The position numbers were made by a program, and so were the translations under genes. This document shows, one piece after another, positions 26,157 to 35,395 of a DNA stretch of 45,683 nucleotides. The stretch comes from Verrucomicrobiota bacterium. GTDB lineage: Bacteria; Verrucomicrobiota; Verrucomicrobiia; Opitutales; Opitutaceae. The notes under the pieces were generated by a model. The model searched no databases, was not told where the DNA came from, and saw nothing but the letters and a program-made list of their open reading frames with translations. Position 1 is the stretch's first letter. Each line of letters begins with the position of its first letter. The DNA lies in contig CAUJJL010000107.1 of NCBI GenBank assembly GCA_963205455.1, forward strand, positions 1 to 45,683. The letters are read 5' to 3'.

Positions 26157-26609
26157 ATGTCTATCTCTGGCACAACGTTTTACACCGGCCTGTTCCGGCA
26201 TTCGCTCGACGACAAGAATCGTGTCACGATTCCGTCGCTGTGGAGGTCCACACACGCGGATGGGGACGTGTTTCTGGCGACCTGCCATCCGAGTGGTTAC
26301 ATCGCGGTGCTTCCCCCGGCCGAAGTGGACAAGCTCCGAGAAAAGGTTTCGCAGGTTCCGCTGTCGGATACTGCGGGGCAGGATTTCCTCGCACGCTTCT
26401 TTTCGACGACGCAGGCGGTCTCGTTCGATTCGCAAGGCAGGATGATGTTCAATGCGGATCTTCTGCGTCATGCGGGAATTGGGAAAGAGGTGGTTCTGAC
26501 GGGGACCATGAACAAGTTTTTTGTCTACAGTCCGGAACGCTGGGTGCAGGCCACGGCACGCACGGAAGGCGAGTCACAACTCGATGTCATGCGGAGGGTG
26601 GGAATCTAA
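26157..26609 (+). CDS. mraZ: Transcriptional regulator MraZ
   Basis: A 150-residue AbrB-like DNA-binding protein made of two repeated half-domains: FRHSLDDKNRVTIPSLWR near the N-terminus and FDSQGRMMFNADLLRHAGIGKEVVLTG in the second half. MraZ forms ring-like oligomers and represses the dcw operon. The second half has MMFNAD where many MraZ proteins have I.IP, a mild divergence. The ATG at 26157 is chosen because the upstream alternative at 26112 lies inside the operator repeats and adds non-family residues. It is the first gene of the cluster. Confidence 0.95.
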   Translation: MSISGTTFYTGLFRHSLDDKNRVTIPSLWRSTHADGDVFLATCHPSGYIAVLPPAEVDKLREKVSQVPLSDTAGQDFLARFFSTTQAVSFDSQGRMMFNADLLRHAGIGKEVVLTGTMNKFFVYSPERWVQATARTEGESQLDVMRRVGI

Positions 26610-26672
26610 TCATGGATTGCCGAGCTCACGCAAATTCAGCAACGCCGCGATGGCTGATGGTGAGGTGCGCCC

Positions 26673-27656
26673 ATGCATGCAGCGCAGCCTGAATCGCAAC
26701 TCCAGCCCATGGCAAACGGTCACACTTCCGTCCTTCTCGCCGAGGTGATCAGCCTGCTCGCGCCGCGTGCGGGTGGGCGCTATCTGGATTGCACGTTCGG
26801 TGGTGGAGGGCACACGGAGGCGATTCTTGATTCGGCTGAAGCCGTGAGTGTGGTGGCGTTCGACCGAGATCCGTCCGCGCAGGTTCGCGCGCAGGCACTG
26901 GCGTTGCGACATCCCGGCCGATTCAGGCTGATCGACCGGGACTTCGGCACACTCGGCGAGTGGGAGGAATCGGGGTTTGACGGCATTCTTTTTGATCTCG
27001 GTGTGTCGTCGTTTCAGCTCGATGACGCCGAGCGCGGCTTCTCGTTTCGAACGGATGCGCCTGCGGACATGCGCATGGACACGCGCAGCGGTGTGCCTGC
27101 GGGCGTGTGGCTGGAGACGGCGACGGAGGAGATGCTGGTGCGCGCTGTCAGGGATTTTGGCGAAGAGCCGCACTGGAGGCGGGTCGTGCGTGCCTTGCAG
27201 GCAGCGCGTGGAACAGGGCGCCTGGCGCGCACCGCGAGCCTCGCCGAGGTGATTGCCGGTGCGATCCCGACGCGGGAGCGTTTCACCTCCCGGATCAATC
27301 CCGCCACCCGCACCTTCCAGGGAATTCGCATCGCGGTGAACGACGAACTCGGTGCGCTTGACCGTGCGCTGCCCGCGGCGTTCGAGCGGCTCGCAGACGG
27401 TGGTGTGCTTGCGATCATCTCCTTTCATTCGCTCGAGGACCGTCCGGTGAAACAGTTTTTTCGAGGACTCTGCGGACAGCCCGTGAGTGAGGATGACAAC
27501 CGTCCGCAGGACCTGCGCACGAAGGTCGCCGAGCCGCTGACAAGACGTCCGGTTGTCCCGTCGGAACAGGAAGCCGCCGCAAATCCCCGCAGCCGCTCCG
27601 CAAGGCTGCGCGCCATACGAAAACTCCCTTCAGCCCCACGCCGTCACACGCCATGA
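26673..27656 (+). CDS. rsmH: 16S rRNA m4C1402 methyltransferase RsmH (MraW)
   Basis: A 327-residue SAM-dependent enzyme that N4-methylates C1402 of 16S rRNA. It shows [13 protein letters not shown], motif [39 protein letters not shown], the RMD segment ([11 protein letters not shown]), [24 protein letters not shown] and [16 protein letters not shown]. All are hallmark stretches of the family. The start at 26673 is supported by GAGGTG 5 bp upstream; an internal ATG at 26709 would also give a full domain. Its stop overlaps the ftsL start (ATGA). Confidence 0.96.
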   Translation: MHAAQPESQLQPMANGHTSVLLAEVISLLAPRAGGRYLDCTFGGGGHTEAILDSAEAVSVVAFDRDPSAQVRAQALALRHPGRFRLIDRDFGTLGEWEESGFDGILFDLGVSSFQLDDAERGFSFRTDAPADMRMDTRSGVPAGVWLETATEEMLVRAVRDFGEEPHWRRVVRALQAARGTGRLARTASLAEVIAGAIPTRERFTSRINPATRTFQGIRIAVNDELGALDRALPAAFERLADGGVLAIISFHSLEDRPVKQFFRGLCGQPVSEDDNRPQDLRTKVAEPLTRRPVVPSEQEAAANPRSRSARLRAIRKLPSAPRRHTP

Positions 27657-28057
27657 ACAAGTCTGAGAATCACGCCTTCATCAACCAGCTCCTCATCTAC
27701 ACGCTTTGCATGATCTGCTTCAGCGGAGGGATCGGGCTCGGAACGGTCTGGTTTCGTCACCAGATTTCGGATACAGCCAATGTGGTCCGCCGTCTGGAGG
27801 CGCAGGTTGTGGAGGCCGAGCGGCGGCTGGCGGACACGCACATCCAGGTGGCGCGTGAGGAGACCTTCGAGAATCTCGCCCGGCGCAATGCTGAATGGAA
27901 ACTGGGCCTCGTCGCTCCGGTGGAGGCGCAGGTGCGCCGTGTGCTGGGGTCGCCCGAGCGCCGCCTGACGATCCTGCGCAATCGTGATCTCTACAGCCGC
28001 GACTCCGCCGCCGCCGGAGACTCGGTGGAAGCCAACCCCGGACGCATGAACCGCTGA
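27653..28057 (+). CDS. ftsL: FtsL-like division protein
   Basis: A 134-residue bitopic membrane protein. It has a short cytoplasmic N-terminus, one span (about residues 11-33, [20 protein letters not shown]), then a coiled-coil segment (about 38-66, [20 protein letters not shown]) and a basic tail. FtsL proteins are poorly conserved, so the call rests on size, topology and the position between rsmH and ftsI. FtsL forms a complex with FtsB and FtsQ that activates FtsWI. Its ATG overlaps the rsmH stop by 4 bp, and ftsI begins 4 bp after its own stop. Confidence 0.8.
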   Translation: MNKSENHAFINQLLIYTLCMICFSGGIGLGTVWFRHQISDTANVVRRLEAQVVEAERRLADTHIQVAREETFENLARRNAEWKLGLVAPVEAQVRRVLGSPERRLTILRNRDLYSRDSAAAGDSVEANPGRMNR

Positions 28058-28061
28058 ACCC

Positions 28062-29933
28062 ATGGCGCGCGGGTTTGCCTCCAATTACCGGATAGTCCTG
28101 CTGAGCGCGGTTGTTGTCGTCGCGTTCGCCGGAATCGGCCTGCGACTCGTGGATCTTCATGTGATCGATCGCGAACGCCTTACGCGTTATGTCGACAAGG
28201 CGCGGCGGCAGGTTGTCGTGGAGAAGGCGCGGCGGGGTGACATTCTGGACTCGCACGGTCAGATTCTTGCGACCTCGCGTCCGCTGATTGTCGTGGGTGT
28301 GGATCCGCAGGTCACCCGTCCCGAGGATGAGGAACGCTGGCCCGAACTTGCCCGCCTGCTCAGGCTGCCGCTAGCAACCGTGGCGACTGCGTTCCGCACG
28401 AGGAACCGTGTGGTGTCGCGCTTAAATAAGGTTGCGGTACAGTCCGATGCAGGAGCCAGCGGGGATGAGCCCGGGGATGATGCCGGGGGCTCGGAGGTGC
28501 GCTGGGTGAAGTTGAGCGACACCGTGGACGAACCGACCTACGACCGCATCATGGCGCTCGGGATCAAGGGGGTTTATGCTCCGCCGAAAAGTTACACCCG
28601 AGCCTATCCGAACAACGAGCTTGCTGCACACGTCATCGGGTATGTGAACAAGCAGAATGTCCCGGTGCAGGGCATCGAACGCTGGGCTGACTTCTACCTG
28701 CGCGGCCAGGATGGCTGGCGCGAATCGGAGAAGGATGGGAAGCGGAGGGAGCTGCCGCAGTTCCGCACACGGGAGGTTCCCGCGACCCAGGGGTACACGG
28801 TGGTGCTCTCGATCGACTCCTTCGTGCAGCACATGGCGGAGGAGGAACTGGCCCACATCATGGCCAACTACCATCCGCTCAAGGCGACCATCATCGTTAG
28901 TGATGCCAACTCGGGCTTCATCCTTGCGATGGCGAATACGCCGACCTTCAACCTGAACGACTACAACAAGCTGTCCGCTGATGAAATGAAGAAGAGCTTG
29001 GACAACGTTGCGGTCGCCAACATTCTTGAACCCGGTTCCACGTTCAAGATCGTTGCGGCGTCGGGTGTGCTTAACGACGCCAAGGTCAACCTCACGCAGC
29101 GTTTTGACTGCAGCCTGGAGCGGATCGACTATCGTGGGAAGTCGATAGACATGCCGGGTGAGGCACACCGGTTTGATCATCCGCTGACGCTGACGGAGAT
29201 CGTGTCGCATTCATCCAACAAGGGAGCCGCGCAACTCGGCATGATCCTCGGCGAGCAGCGCATGTGGGAGTATGCGAAGGCGTTTGGCTTCGGCGAGTAT
29301 ACAGGGTTCCCTGCGATTTATCCGGAGTCGCGTGGCAGGCTTTCCAACTACACCACGTGGCGGGGGACGGACATCACCCGCATTCCCATGGGCCACGGTG
29401 TGGCTGCGACACCGCTGCAGATCCACTATGCGATGGGCGTGATTGCAAGTGGCGGCGAACTGCTTCGTCCCCAGATCGTTCGCGAGGTGCGCGATGCCCG
29501 CGGCGAGGTGCTCTACGCGTTTGTGAGGTCCGTGCGCCGCCGGGTGATTGAGACGGCCACGGCGAAGACGGTTGCACAGATGCTTCATCGGGTTACCCTT
29601 CCGGGTGAAGGCACCGCACAGGACGCAGCAATTCCGCAGTTTGAAGTCGCTGGGAAAACCGGGACCACCCAGAAGCTCATCGACGGGCACTATTCCACCC
29701 AGCACCACATCGGATCGTTCGTCGGATTCTTTCCGGCGAGCCGGCCCGAGGTCGTCATTTCGGTGTTTGTCGACGACGGGCAGATGCCTCCGGGCAAGCT
29801 TAACTATGGAAGCGCTGTCGCGGTTCCGAGTTTCCGGCGCATCGGCGAAAAACTGGCGCAATACCTCCGCATCACCCCGGTTGCCTCGACGTCCGTCAGG
29901 CCCCTGTTCGCGCTTGAAGGAGGTCACCGGTGA
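28062..29933 (+). CDS. ftsI: Septal peptidoglycan transpeptidase FtsI (PBP3 type)
   Basis: A 623-residue class B penicillin-binding protein. One N-terminal span (about 9-31, RIVLLSAVVVVAFAGIGLRL) is followed by the pedestal/dimerisation domain and the transpeptidase domain. The catalytic motifs are STFK (Ser 326 nucleophile, Lys 329), SSN (384-386) and KTG (532-534). No PASTA domains are seen. It crosslinks septal peptidoglycan together with FtsW. An insert of acidic and Gly residues (about 125-145, GASGDEPGDDAGG) in the pedestal domain is not typical. Confidence 0.96.
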   Translation: MARGFASNYRIVLLSAVVVVAFAGIGLRLVDLHVIDRERLTRYVDKARRQVVVEKARRGDILDSHGQILATSRPLIVVGVDPQVTRPEDEERWPELARLLRLPLATVATAFRTRNRVVSRLNKVAVQSDAGASGDEPGDDAGGSEVRWVKLSDTVDEPTYDRIMALGIKGVYAPPKSYTRAYPNNELAAHVIGYVNKQNVPVQGIERWADFYLRGQDGWRESEKDGKRRELPQFRTREVPATQGYTVVLSIDSFVQHMAEEELAHIMANYHPLKATIIVSDANSGFILAMANTPTFNLNDYNKLSADEMKKSLDNVAVANILEPGSTFKIVAASGVLNDAKVNLTQRFDCSLERIDYRGKSIDMPGEAHRFDHPLTLTEIVSHSSNKGAAQLGMILGEQRMWEYAKAFGFGEYTGFPAIYPESRGRLSNYTTWRGTDITRIPMGHGVAATPLQIHYAMGVIASGGELLRPQIVREVRDARGEVLYAFVRSVRRRVIETATAKTVAQMLHRVTLPGEGTAQDAAIPQFEVAGKTGTTQKLIDGHYSTQHHIGSFVGFFPASRPEVVISVFVDDGQMPPGKLNYGSAVAVPSFRRIGEKLAQYLRITPVASTSVRPLFALEGGHR

Positions 29934-30043
29934 TCGGCTATCTCACCTTCAATCCGGCGTTGATCCATGCCTTTCGTCCGCGCGTCCCGGCACTTGCCGG
30001 CCGTGCGCGTCGGGAGAAAGAGATTGCAGGACGCATTTTTAAA

Positions 30044-31522
30044 ATGGCACCCAAACTATCCGAATTGTTCACCGACGAAAATGTCGTGGCTGTGCGGGGG
30101 ACGCTGGATCGCCCGGTTTCTGGCCTGGCGATGGACAGCAGGCGTGTCGTTCCCGGACAGGTCTTCTTTGCGCTCGCAGGGTACCGCGCCGATGGCGCGC
30201 AATTTGTGGATGAAGCCATCAACCGCGGCGCGGTGGCGGTCGTCACGACACGCATACCGACGACGACTCCCTCAAAGGTCACGTTCATCCAGGTGACTGA
30301 TCCCAGGGTCACGCTCGCGAGGGTTTCCCGGGCGTTCTACCGGTTTCCCGATCGCGACATGGAGGTGGTGGGTGTAACGGGGACCAACGGCAAGACCACC
30401 GTGACGTACCTGATCAAGCACCTGCTGGAAGGGGATCGCCGCGTGGGAATGCTTGGCACGGTCAACTACGATCTCGGAGGGAGAACGGTTCCTTCATTCA
30501 AGACCACGCCGGAGTCGCTGGACACCTTTGGCATGCTGGCGCAGATGCGCGATGCAGGCTGCAGGCAGGCTGTGATGGAGGTCAGCTCGCATGGCATCGA
30601 CCAGAAACGCGTGCTTGGGCTCCAGTTCGGAGCGGTGGTGTTTACGAATCTCACCCGCGACCATCTGGACTACCACAAGACACTCGAGAGCTATTTCGAG
30701 GTGAAGGCGCGCCTCTTCAATGGCAAGGGTGGTGCCACGCCGCGGGTTGCGATCGTGAATCTTGATGATCCGTATGGAGGCGCGCTGTTGTCCCAGGTTC
30801 CGACCGATGTGCGCAAGGTGACATTCGGTGAGGACCGTCGTGCGGAAGTCCGTGCGGAGGATGTGACGCTGGATTTTCGCAGCACGTCCTTTACCCTCGT
30901 CTGGCCGGGCGGACGAATCCGCGTGGAATCCGGTCTGATCGGCAGGTACAATGTCAGCAATCTGCTCGCGGCCCTGGCGACCGTGTGGGCGATGGGTGGC
31001 CATCCTGGAGAACTGCTTGAGAAGATCCGGGCCTTTCGTGGGGTGCCGGGGCGCATGGAGCGCATTGATGAAGGCCAGGATTTCAACGTGCTTGTGGACT
31101 ATGCCCATACCGATGACGCGTTGCGCAATGCGCTGGGCATGCTCCGCGCGATCACTCCGGGTCGGCTGCTGGTGGTTTTTGGATGCGGCGGAAATCGCGA
31201 TCGCACCAAGCGTCCGCTGATGGTGAAGGCGGTTCAGGAGTTTGCGGACTTTTCCTTTGCCACCGCAGACAATCCCCGCGGCGAGGCGTTGACTCAGATC
31301 TTCGATGACATGAAGGCGGGAATGACGGATCCCGGAAAGATGGCCTGGATCGATGACCGCAGGAGGGCGATCAGTCTTGCGCTCGACATGGCCCGACCGG
31401 GCGACAGCCTGCTCATCGCGGGCAAGGGACACGAGAGCTACCAGGAATTTGCCGATACCGTGATACCTTTCGATGACCGGCAGGTCACCCGTGAACTGAT
31501 CGGAATCAAGGCGATCAAATAG
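30044..31522 (+). CDS. murE: UDP-MurNAc-tripeptide ligase MurE, meso-DAP type
   Basis: A 492-residue Mur ligase that adds the third residue of the stem peptide. It has the substrate-binding DSRRVVPGQVFFAL, the ATP loop GVTGTNGKTTVTYL, VMEVSSHGIDQKRV, and TNLTRDHLDYHK. The amino-acid recognition motif reads DNPR (ADNPRGEAL), which marks meso-diaminopimelate use as opposed to lysine. The ATG at 30044 gives the usual start (MAPKLSELF). The frame is also open from a GTG at 29930 that overlaps the ftsI stop, adding 38 basic residues without family support. Confidence 0.95.
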   Translation: MAPKLSELFTDENVVAVRGTLDRPVSGLAMDSRRVVPGQVFFALAGYRADGAQFVDEAINRGAVAVVTTRIPTTTPSKVTFIQVTDPRVTLARVSRAFYRFPDRDMEVVGVTGTNGKTTVTYLIKHLLEGDRRVGMLGTVNYDLGGRTVPSFKTTPESLDTFGMLAQMRDAGCRQAVMEVSSHGIDQKRVLGLQFGAVVFTNLTRDHLDYHKTLESYFEVKARLFNGKGGATPRVAIVNLDDPYGGALLSQVPTDVRKVTFGEDRRAEVRAEDVTLDFRSTSFTLVWPGGRIRVESGLIGRYNVSNLLAALATVWAMGGHPGELLEKIRAFRGVPGRMERIDEGQDFNVLVDYAHTDDALRNALGMLRAITPGRLLVVFGCGGNRDRTKRPLMVKAVQEFADFSFATADNPRGEALTQIFDDMKAGMTDPGKMAWIDDRRRAISLALDMARPGDSLLIAGKGHESYQEFADTVIPFDDRQVTRELIGIKAIK

Positions 31523-31558
31523 AAGCCACCAAAAATCTCACGGCGCACAAATTTCGCC

Positions 31559-32932
31559 ATGCCAAACTTTGCCCCCGAGTCACTCTCCCGCGTCACAGGC
31601 GGAACATGGACCCGGATGCCCCAGGTGATGCCATGCGGATTTGCGCACGACAGCCGTCACCTAGCGCCGGGGCAGGTGTTTGTGGCGATCCGGACGGAGG
31701 TGCGCGACGGACATGCCTATCTTGCGGATGCTCAGAAGGCGGGCGCCTCGGCTGCGCTTGTTACGCGGTGCGATCCCGACATTGCGCTTCCCCAGTTGGT
31801 TGTTGCTGACACGGTGGCTGCCTTTCAGGCGATCGCGCGGGAGCATCGCCGGGCGTTTCGAGGTCCCGTAATCGGAATCTCCGGCAGTGCGGGGAAGACC
31901 TCGACCAAGAACCTGCTGGCCGCGCTGCTGGGTGGTGAACCGACCGTATTGGCGACCGAAGGGAACCTCAACAATCACCTTGGTGTTCCGCTCACTCTGA
32001 CGCGCCTTGATCCCGCGATTCATCGGCATGCAGTGATTGAGGCGGGCATCAGCGAGGAAGGGGAAATGGCACCTCTCGCATCGATGATCGAACCTGACAT
32101 CGGCATCATCACGCTCGTGGCACCGGCGCATCTTGAGGCGTTGGGTTCCGTCGAGAACATCGCGCGCGAGAAGGCGCAATTGCTCTCCGCTGCGGGAGTC
32201 GCGATCTTCAACAAGTCCTGTCTGGAATTCGCGGCCTTCCGGGACCTCAAGGTGCGGACGCTGGTTGTCGAGCCCGCCGAGGTGGTGCTCCCTGCCGAGC
32301 ACGCACCTGACAGGGTGTATTTCACGGTCTCCCACCGCGATGAGCTCACTTCTGCATCGGTCGCAATCGGAGGCTCGGCTCCGCAGGTGTTCGCGTTTCC
32401 GAGGGTCTCCGATGGCATGGCTCGCAATGCGGTGCTCGCGGTGTGTGCAGCGCTGTGGCTGGGAGTTTCTCCTGAAATGATCCGTCGGAGACTCCAGACG
32501 TGGCGGCCCTCGGCGATGCGTGGCGAGATTCGGCGCGAAAACAACCGGCTGGTCTATCTCGACTGCTACAATGCGAATCCGGCCTCAATGGCGGACGCGC
32601 TGGCAAATTTCTATCAGATCGCACCGCCGACAGATCCACGCCTGCTGGTCATCGGGGGGATGGAGGAACTCGGCGAGGATTCGCGTCGTTATCACCGCGA
32701 CCTGGGTCGCATGCTGCATCTGCGCCCCGGCGATTTCTGCTACGTGATCGGTTCCGAGGCGGAGGCGGTTCGCCTCGGGGCGATCGAAAGCGGCAACCGT
32801 TCCGAGCAGATGGCCATCGCGTCGACGGTTGAGCCGATCGCGGCGCACGTCGCGGCGTTCCACGGTTCGGTCTTTGTGAAGGGAAGCCGCCGCCATGCGC
32901 TGGAGCGCGCCCTGGGCGCGGGCGCACACTGA
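31559..32932 (+). CDS. murF: UDP-MurNAc-tripeptide D-alanyl-D-alanine ligase MurF
   Basis: A 457-residue Mur ligase that adds D-Ala-D-Ala made by Ddl to the tripeptide precursor in the cytoplasm. Seen are DSRHLAPGQVFVAI, the ATP loop GISGSAGKTSTKNL, EGNLNNHLGVPLTL, AVIEAGISEEGEM, and DCYNANPASMADAL in the C-terminal domain. Its length is normal. It begins 36 bp after murE, and mraY follows its stop by 10 bp. Confidence 0.95.
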   Translation: MPNFAPESLSRVTGGTWTRMPQVMPCGFAHDSRHLAPGQVFVAIRTEVRDGHAYLADAQKAGASAALVTRCDPDIALPQLVVADTVAAFQAIAREHRRAFRGPVIGISGSAGKTSTKNLLAALLGGEPTVLATEGNLNNHLGVPLTLTRLDPAIHRHAVIEAGISEEGEMAPLASMIEPDIGIITLVAPAHLEALGSVENIAREKAQLLSAAGVAIFNKSCLEFAAFRDLKVRTLVVEPAEVVLPAEHAPDRVYFTVSHRDELTSASVAIGGSAPQVFAFPRVSDGMARNAVLAVCAALWLGVSPEMIRRRLQTWRPSAMRGEIRRENNRLVYLDCYNANPASMADALANFYQIAPPTDPRLLVIGGMEELGEDSRRYHRDLGRMLHLRPGDFCYVIGSEAEAVRLGAIESGNRSEQMAIASTVEPIAAHVAAFHGSVFVKGSRRHALERALGAGAH

Positions 32933-32942
32933 GCCCTTTGTC

Positions 32943-34061
32943 ATGCTGAGCTATCTTGCAGAATTCGAATCCGCCTTTGGTCCGCTGCGCCTTCTGCGCT
33001 TCATCACCTTCCGCACGCTTCTCGCGGCGATGATCGCGCTGGTCATCGGCTTCGCGATCGGACCGTGGCTGATCCGCCGGCTGAAGTGGCTGAAGTACGG
33101 CCAGCACTATGACGACGACCGGGTCGGCGACCTTGCTCATCGATTCGACAAGAAGAACACACCCACGATGGGAGGATTGATGATTTTCCTGGCGGTCTTC
33201 GTCAGCACGGTCCTTTGTGCGACGCCGAATGTCTGGGTTGGTGTCGCCCTCTTCGTCTACGCGGCTCTCACTGCGGTGGGTTTCAAGGACGACTACCTCA
33301 AGGTCGTGCGCAGGAACCGCGATGGCATTTCCTCGCGTGAGAAACTTTTCTGGCAGACGCTGGTGACCGCGATCGCGCTGGGGGTTCTGATCCTGCATCC
33401 GATGAGTGCGGGAAAGATCCGCGAGCTTTGGATCCCCTTCGTGAAGTTTCCGGTCCTTGTTGGAATTCCGGTGCTCCTTCTCTTTGTCCTGATGTTCTTC
33501 TGGGTGGTGGGGTTTTCCAACGCCATCAACCTGACCGATGGGCTCGACGGTCTGGCGATCGGCTGCACGATCACGGTGGCGCTGGTGTACGGCATCATGG
33601 CCTACGCGGCGGGCAATGCACGAATAGCGGATTATCTTCTGATCAGCTTTGTGCCGGGGACCGGGGAACTCGCGGTCGTTTGCGGTGCGCTGGTCGGGGC
33701 GGGCATGGCCTTCCTGTGGTACAACTCCCATCCTGCTGAGCTCTTCATGGGGGATACCGGATCGCTGGCCTTGGGCGGACTCATTGGCATGGTTGCGTTC
33801 ATGGTGCAGCAACCGCTGACGCTCGCGATTGTCGGCGGCGTGTTTGTCGTGGAGGCCGTTTCGGTGATGGTTCAGGTGAGCGTCTTCAAGCTCACCAAGC
33901 GGCGCAGTCCGATCGGGCAGGGAAGGCGGGTGTTCCTGATGGCTCCGCTGCATCATCACTTTCAAAAGAAAGGCTGGCCCGAAACGAAGGTGGTCCTCCG
34001 ATTCTGGATTGTATCTCTCCTTTGCGCACTGGTCGGACTTGGCACCCTGAAGCTCCGCTAA
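32943..34061 (+). CDS. mraY: Phospho-MurNAc-pentapeptide transferase MraY
   Basis: A 372-residue polytopic membrane enzyme with about ten spans. It transfers phospho-MurNAc-pentapeptide to undecaprenyl phosphate to make lipid I. Signatures are KKNTPTMGGLMI, FKDDYLK (Asp-rich motif), NAINLTDGLDGLA, FMGDTGSLALGG and HHHFQKKGWPE near the C-terminus. The start at 32943 is just past the murF stop and gives a standard N-terminus; the upstream open frame merely overlaps murF. Confidence 0.97.
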   Translation: MLSYLAEFESAFGPLRLLRFITFRTLLAAMIALVIGFAIGPWLIRRLKWLKYGQHYDDDRVGDLAHRFDKKNTPTMGGLMIFLAVFVSTVLCATPNVWVGVALFVYAALTAVGFKDDYLKVVRRNRDGISSREKLFWQTLVTAIALGVLILHPMSAGKIRELWIPFVKFPVLVGIPVLLLFVLMFFWVVGFSNAINLTDGLDGLAIGCTITVALVYGIMAYAAGNARIADYLLISFVPGTGELAVVCGALVGAGMAFLWYNSHPAELFMGDTGSLALGGLIGMVAFMVQQPLTLAIVGGVFVVEAVSVMVQVSVFKLTKRRSPIGQGRRVFLMAPLHHHFQKKGWPETKVVLRFWIVSLLCALVGLGTLKLR

Positions 34062-34076
34062 ACCTCCCGTTCCACA

Positions 34077-35342
34077 ATGCTTGTTTCCCCTCCATTCATG
34101 ATCCCCCTGCTGAAGAGCCCTGTCGCGGTTCTTGGCGGTGGCGTGAGCGGAAGCGGAGTGCTTGCGCTGCTGAAAGCGCTGAGTGCGGAAGGGGAGCTCT
34201 TTGACGAGAAGACGGCCCGCGGTGATTTCGAGGAGGTGCCGATGAGCACCTACCGCCTGGTCATTTTCTCACCGGGCTTCCGGCCGGATCACCCCTGGCT
34301 TGTCCGGGCTAGGCGCGGAGGGCTCGTGTGCCTCGGAGAACTGGATTTCGCGTCGCTCTTCTGGCGCGGTTCGGTGATCGCCATAACCGGCACAAATGGG
34401 AAAACCACGCTGACGGAGTTTCTGACTCACGCGTTGCGGCTGGCAGGCCGTGATGCCACCGCAACGGGAAATGTCGGGCATTCGTTCTCCAGGCTTGTTG
34501 CAGAGCGGGGCGGCGGCGCGCCCGACTCGGTGGCGGTGTGTGAAGTCAGTTCCTTCCAGGCAGAGCCCTTCCAGGTGTTTCGCGCGGATGCGGCGATCTG
34601 GACCAATTTTGCCGAGGACCACCTCGAACGCCATGCGGACATGCAGGCCTATTTCATGGCGAAATGGAGACTGTTTGAGCGCACCGTCGGCGGGGAGGTG
34701 TATGCGGGATCGAGTGTCCAGTCGTGGGCGGCCCAGTTCGGTCAGACGTTGCCTGCCAGTGCGTGTGTTTCGACCCTTGGGCAGCCGGGAGACGTACTGT
34801 TGCGGCACACGGTTTTTGATGACTATCCGCAGAGGGAAAACTTCCTCCTTGCGGCGGCATGGTGGCGAGGGTTCGGAATGAGAGAAAGTATCTTATACGC
34901 TGCCGCTCAGTCGTTTAGAATTGGACCTCACCGCTTGTCCAAGGTGGCTGAGCGTGCGGGGGTTTCCTGGTGGAATGACTCAAAAGCAACCAACTTTCAC
35001 GCGACCGAGGCGGCGTTGGAGCAATTTCGCGCGCCGGTCATCATGATCCTGGGTGGAAAGGCTAAGGGCGGTGACATCGCTGCATTTGCCTCCCGAATTG
35101 CTCCGAAAGTGAAGCATGCGTTTCTGCTGGGTGAAACGGCCCCCATCCTGGCGAAAGCTCTTCGAGACCTCAAGGTATCCCATACCCCGACGGTCAGTCT
35201 GTCGGCATGCGTGGCCGGCGCGGCCGCGGCGGCGGTCACGGGAGATCACGTTCTCCTCAGCCCGGGGTTCTCCAGCCTCGATCAGTTTCGGGGATACGAT
35301 GATCGCGGGCGCCAGTTTGAAGAACTAGTGAGCAACCTGTGA
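34077..35342 (+). CDS. murD: UDP-MurNAc-L-alanine D-glutamate ligase MurD
   Basis: A 421-residue cytoplasmic ligase that adds D-glutamate as the second stem residue. Seen are the N-terminal nucleotide-fold VAVLGGGVSGSGVL, IFSPGF, the ATP loop ITGTNGKTTLTEFL, GNVGHSFSRL, EVSSFQAE, NFAEDHLERH, and WWNDSKATNFHATEAAL with GGKAKGGD in the last domain. An internal ATG at 34098 is possible, but the annotated start agrees with spacing to mraY (15 bp). A 53-bp gap follows before the LysM gene. Confidence 0.95.
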   Translation: MLVSPPFMIPLLKSPVAVLGGGVSGSGVLALLKALSAEGELFDEKTARGDFEEVPMSTYRLVIFSPGFRPDHPWLVRARRGGLVCLGELDFASLFWRGSVIAITGTNGKTTLTEFLTHALRLAGRDATATGNVGHSFSRLVAERGGGAPDSVAVCEVSSFQAEPFQVFRADAAIWTNFAEDHLERHADMQAYFMAKWRLFERTVGGEVYAGSSVQSWAAQFGQTLPASACVSTLGQPGDVLLRHTVFDDYPQRENFLLAAAWWRGFGMRESILYAAAQSFRIGPHRLSKVAERAGVSWWNDSKATNFHATEAALEQFRAPVIMILGGKAKGGDIAAFASRIAPKVKHAFLLGETAPILAKALRDLKVSHTPTVSLSACVAGAAAAAVTGDHVLLSPGFSSLDQFRGYDDRGRQFEELVSNL

Positions 35343-35395
35343 ATAATTCTGTTTTTAGATAGCCTCCTCTCTCCATTCCAACCACATTTTTCCCA

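Noticed and set aside
25728..26471. Minus-strand frame spanning the mraZ upstream region and the start of mraZ
   Set aside because: It covers the operator repeats and AT-rich leader and is antisense to mraZ; composition changes abruptly within it.
32649..33965. 438-codon minus-strand frame opposite murF and mraY
   Set aside because: Low-complexity Arg/His/Asp/Gln content typical of an antisense shadow; MraY on the other strand is certain.
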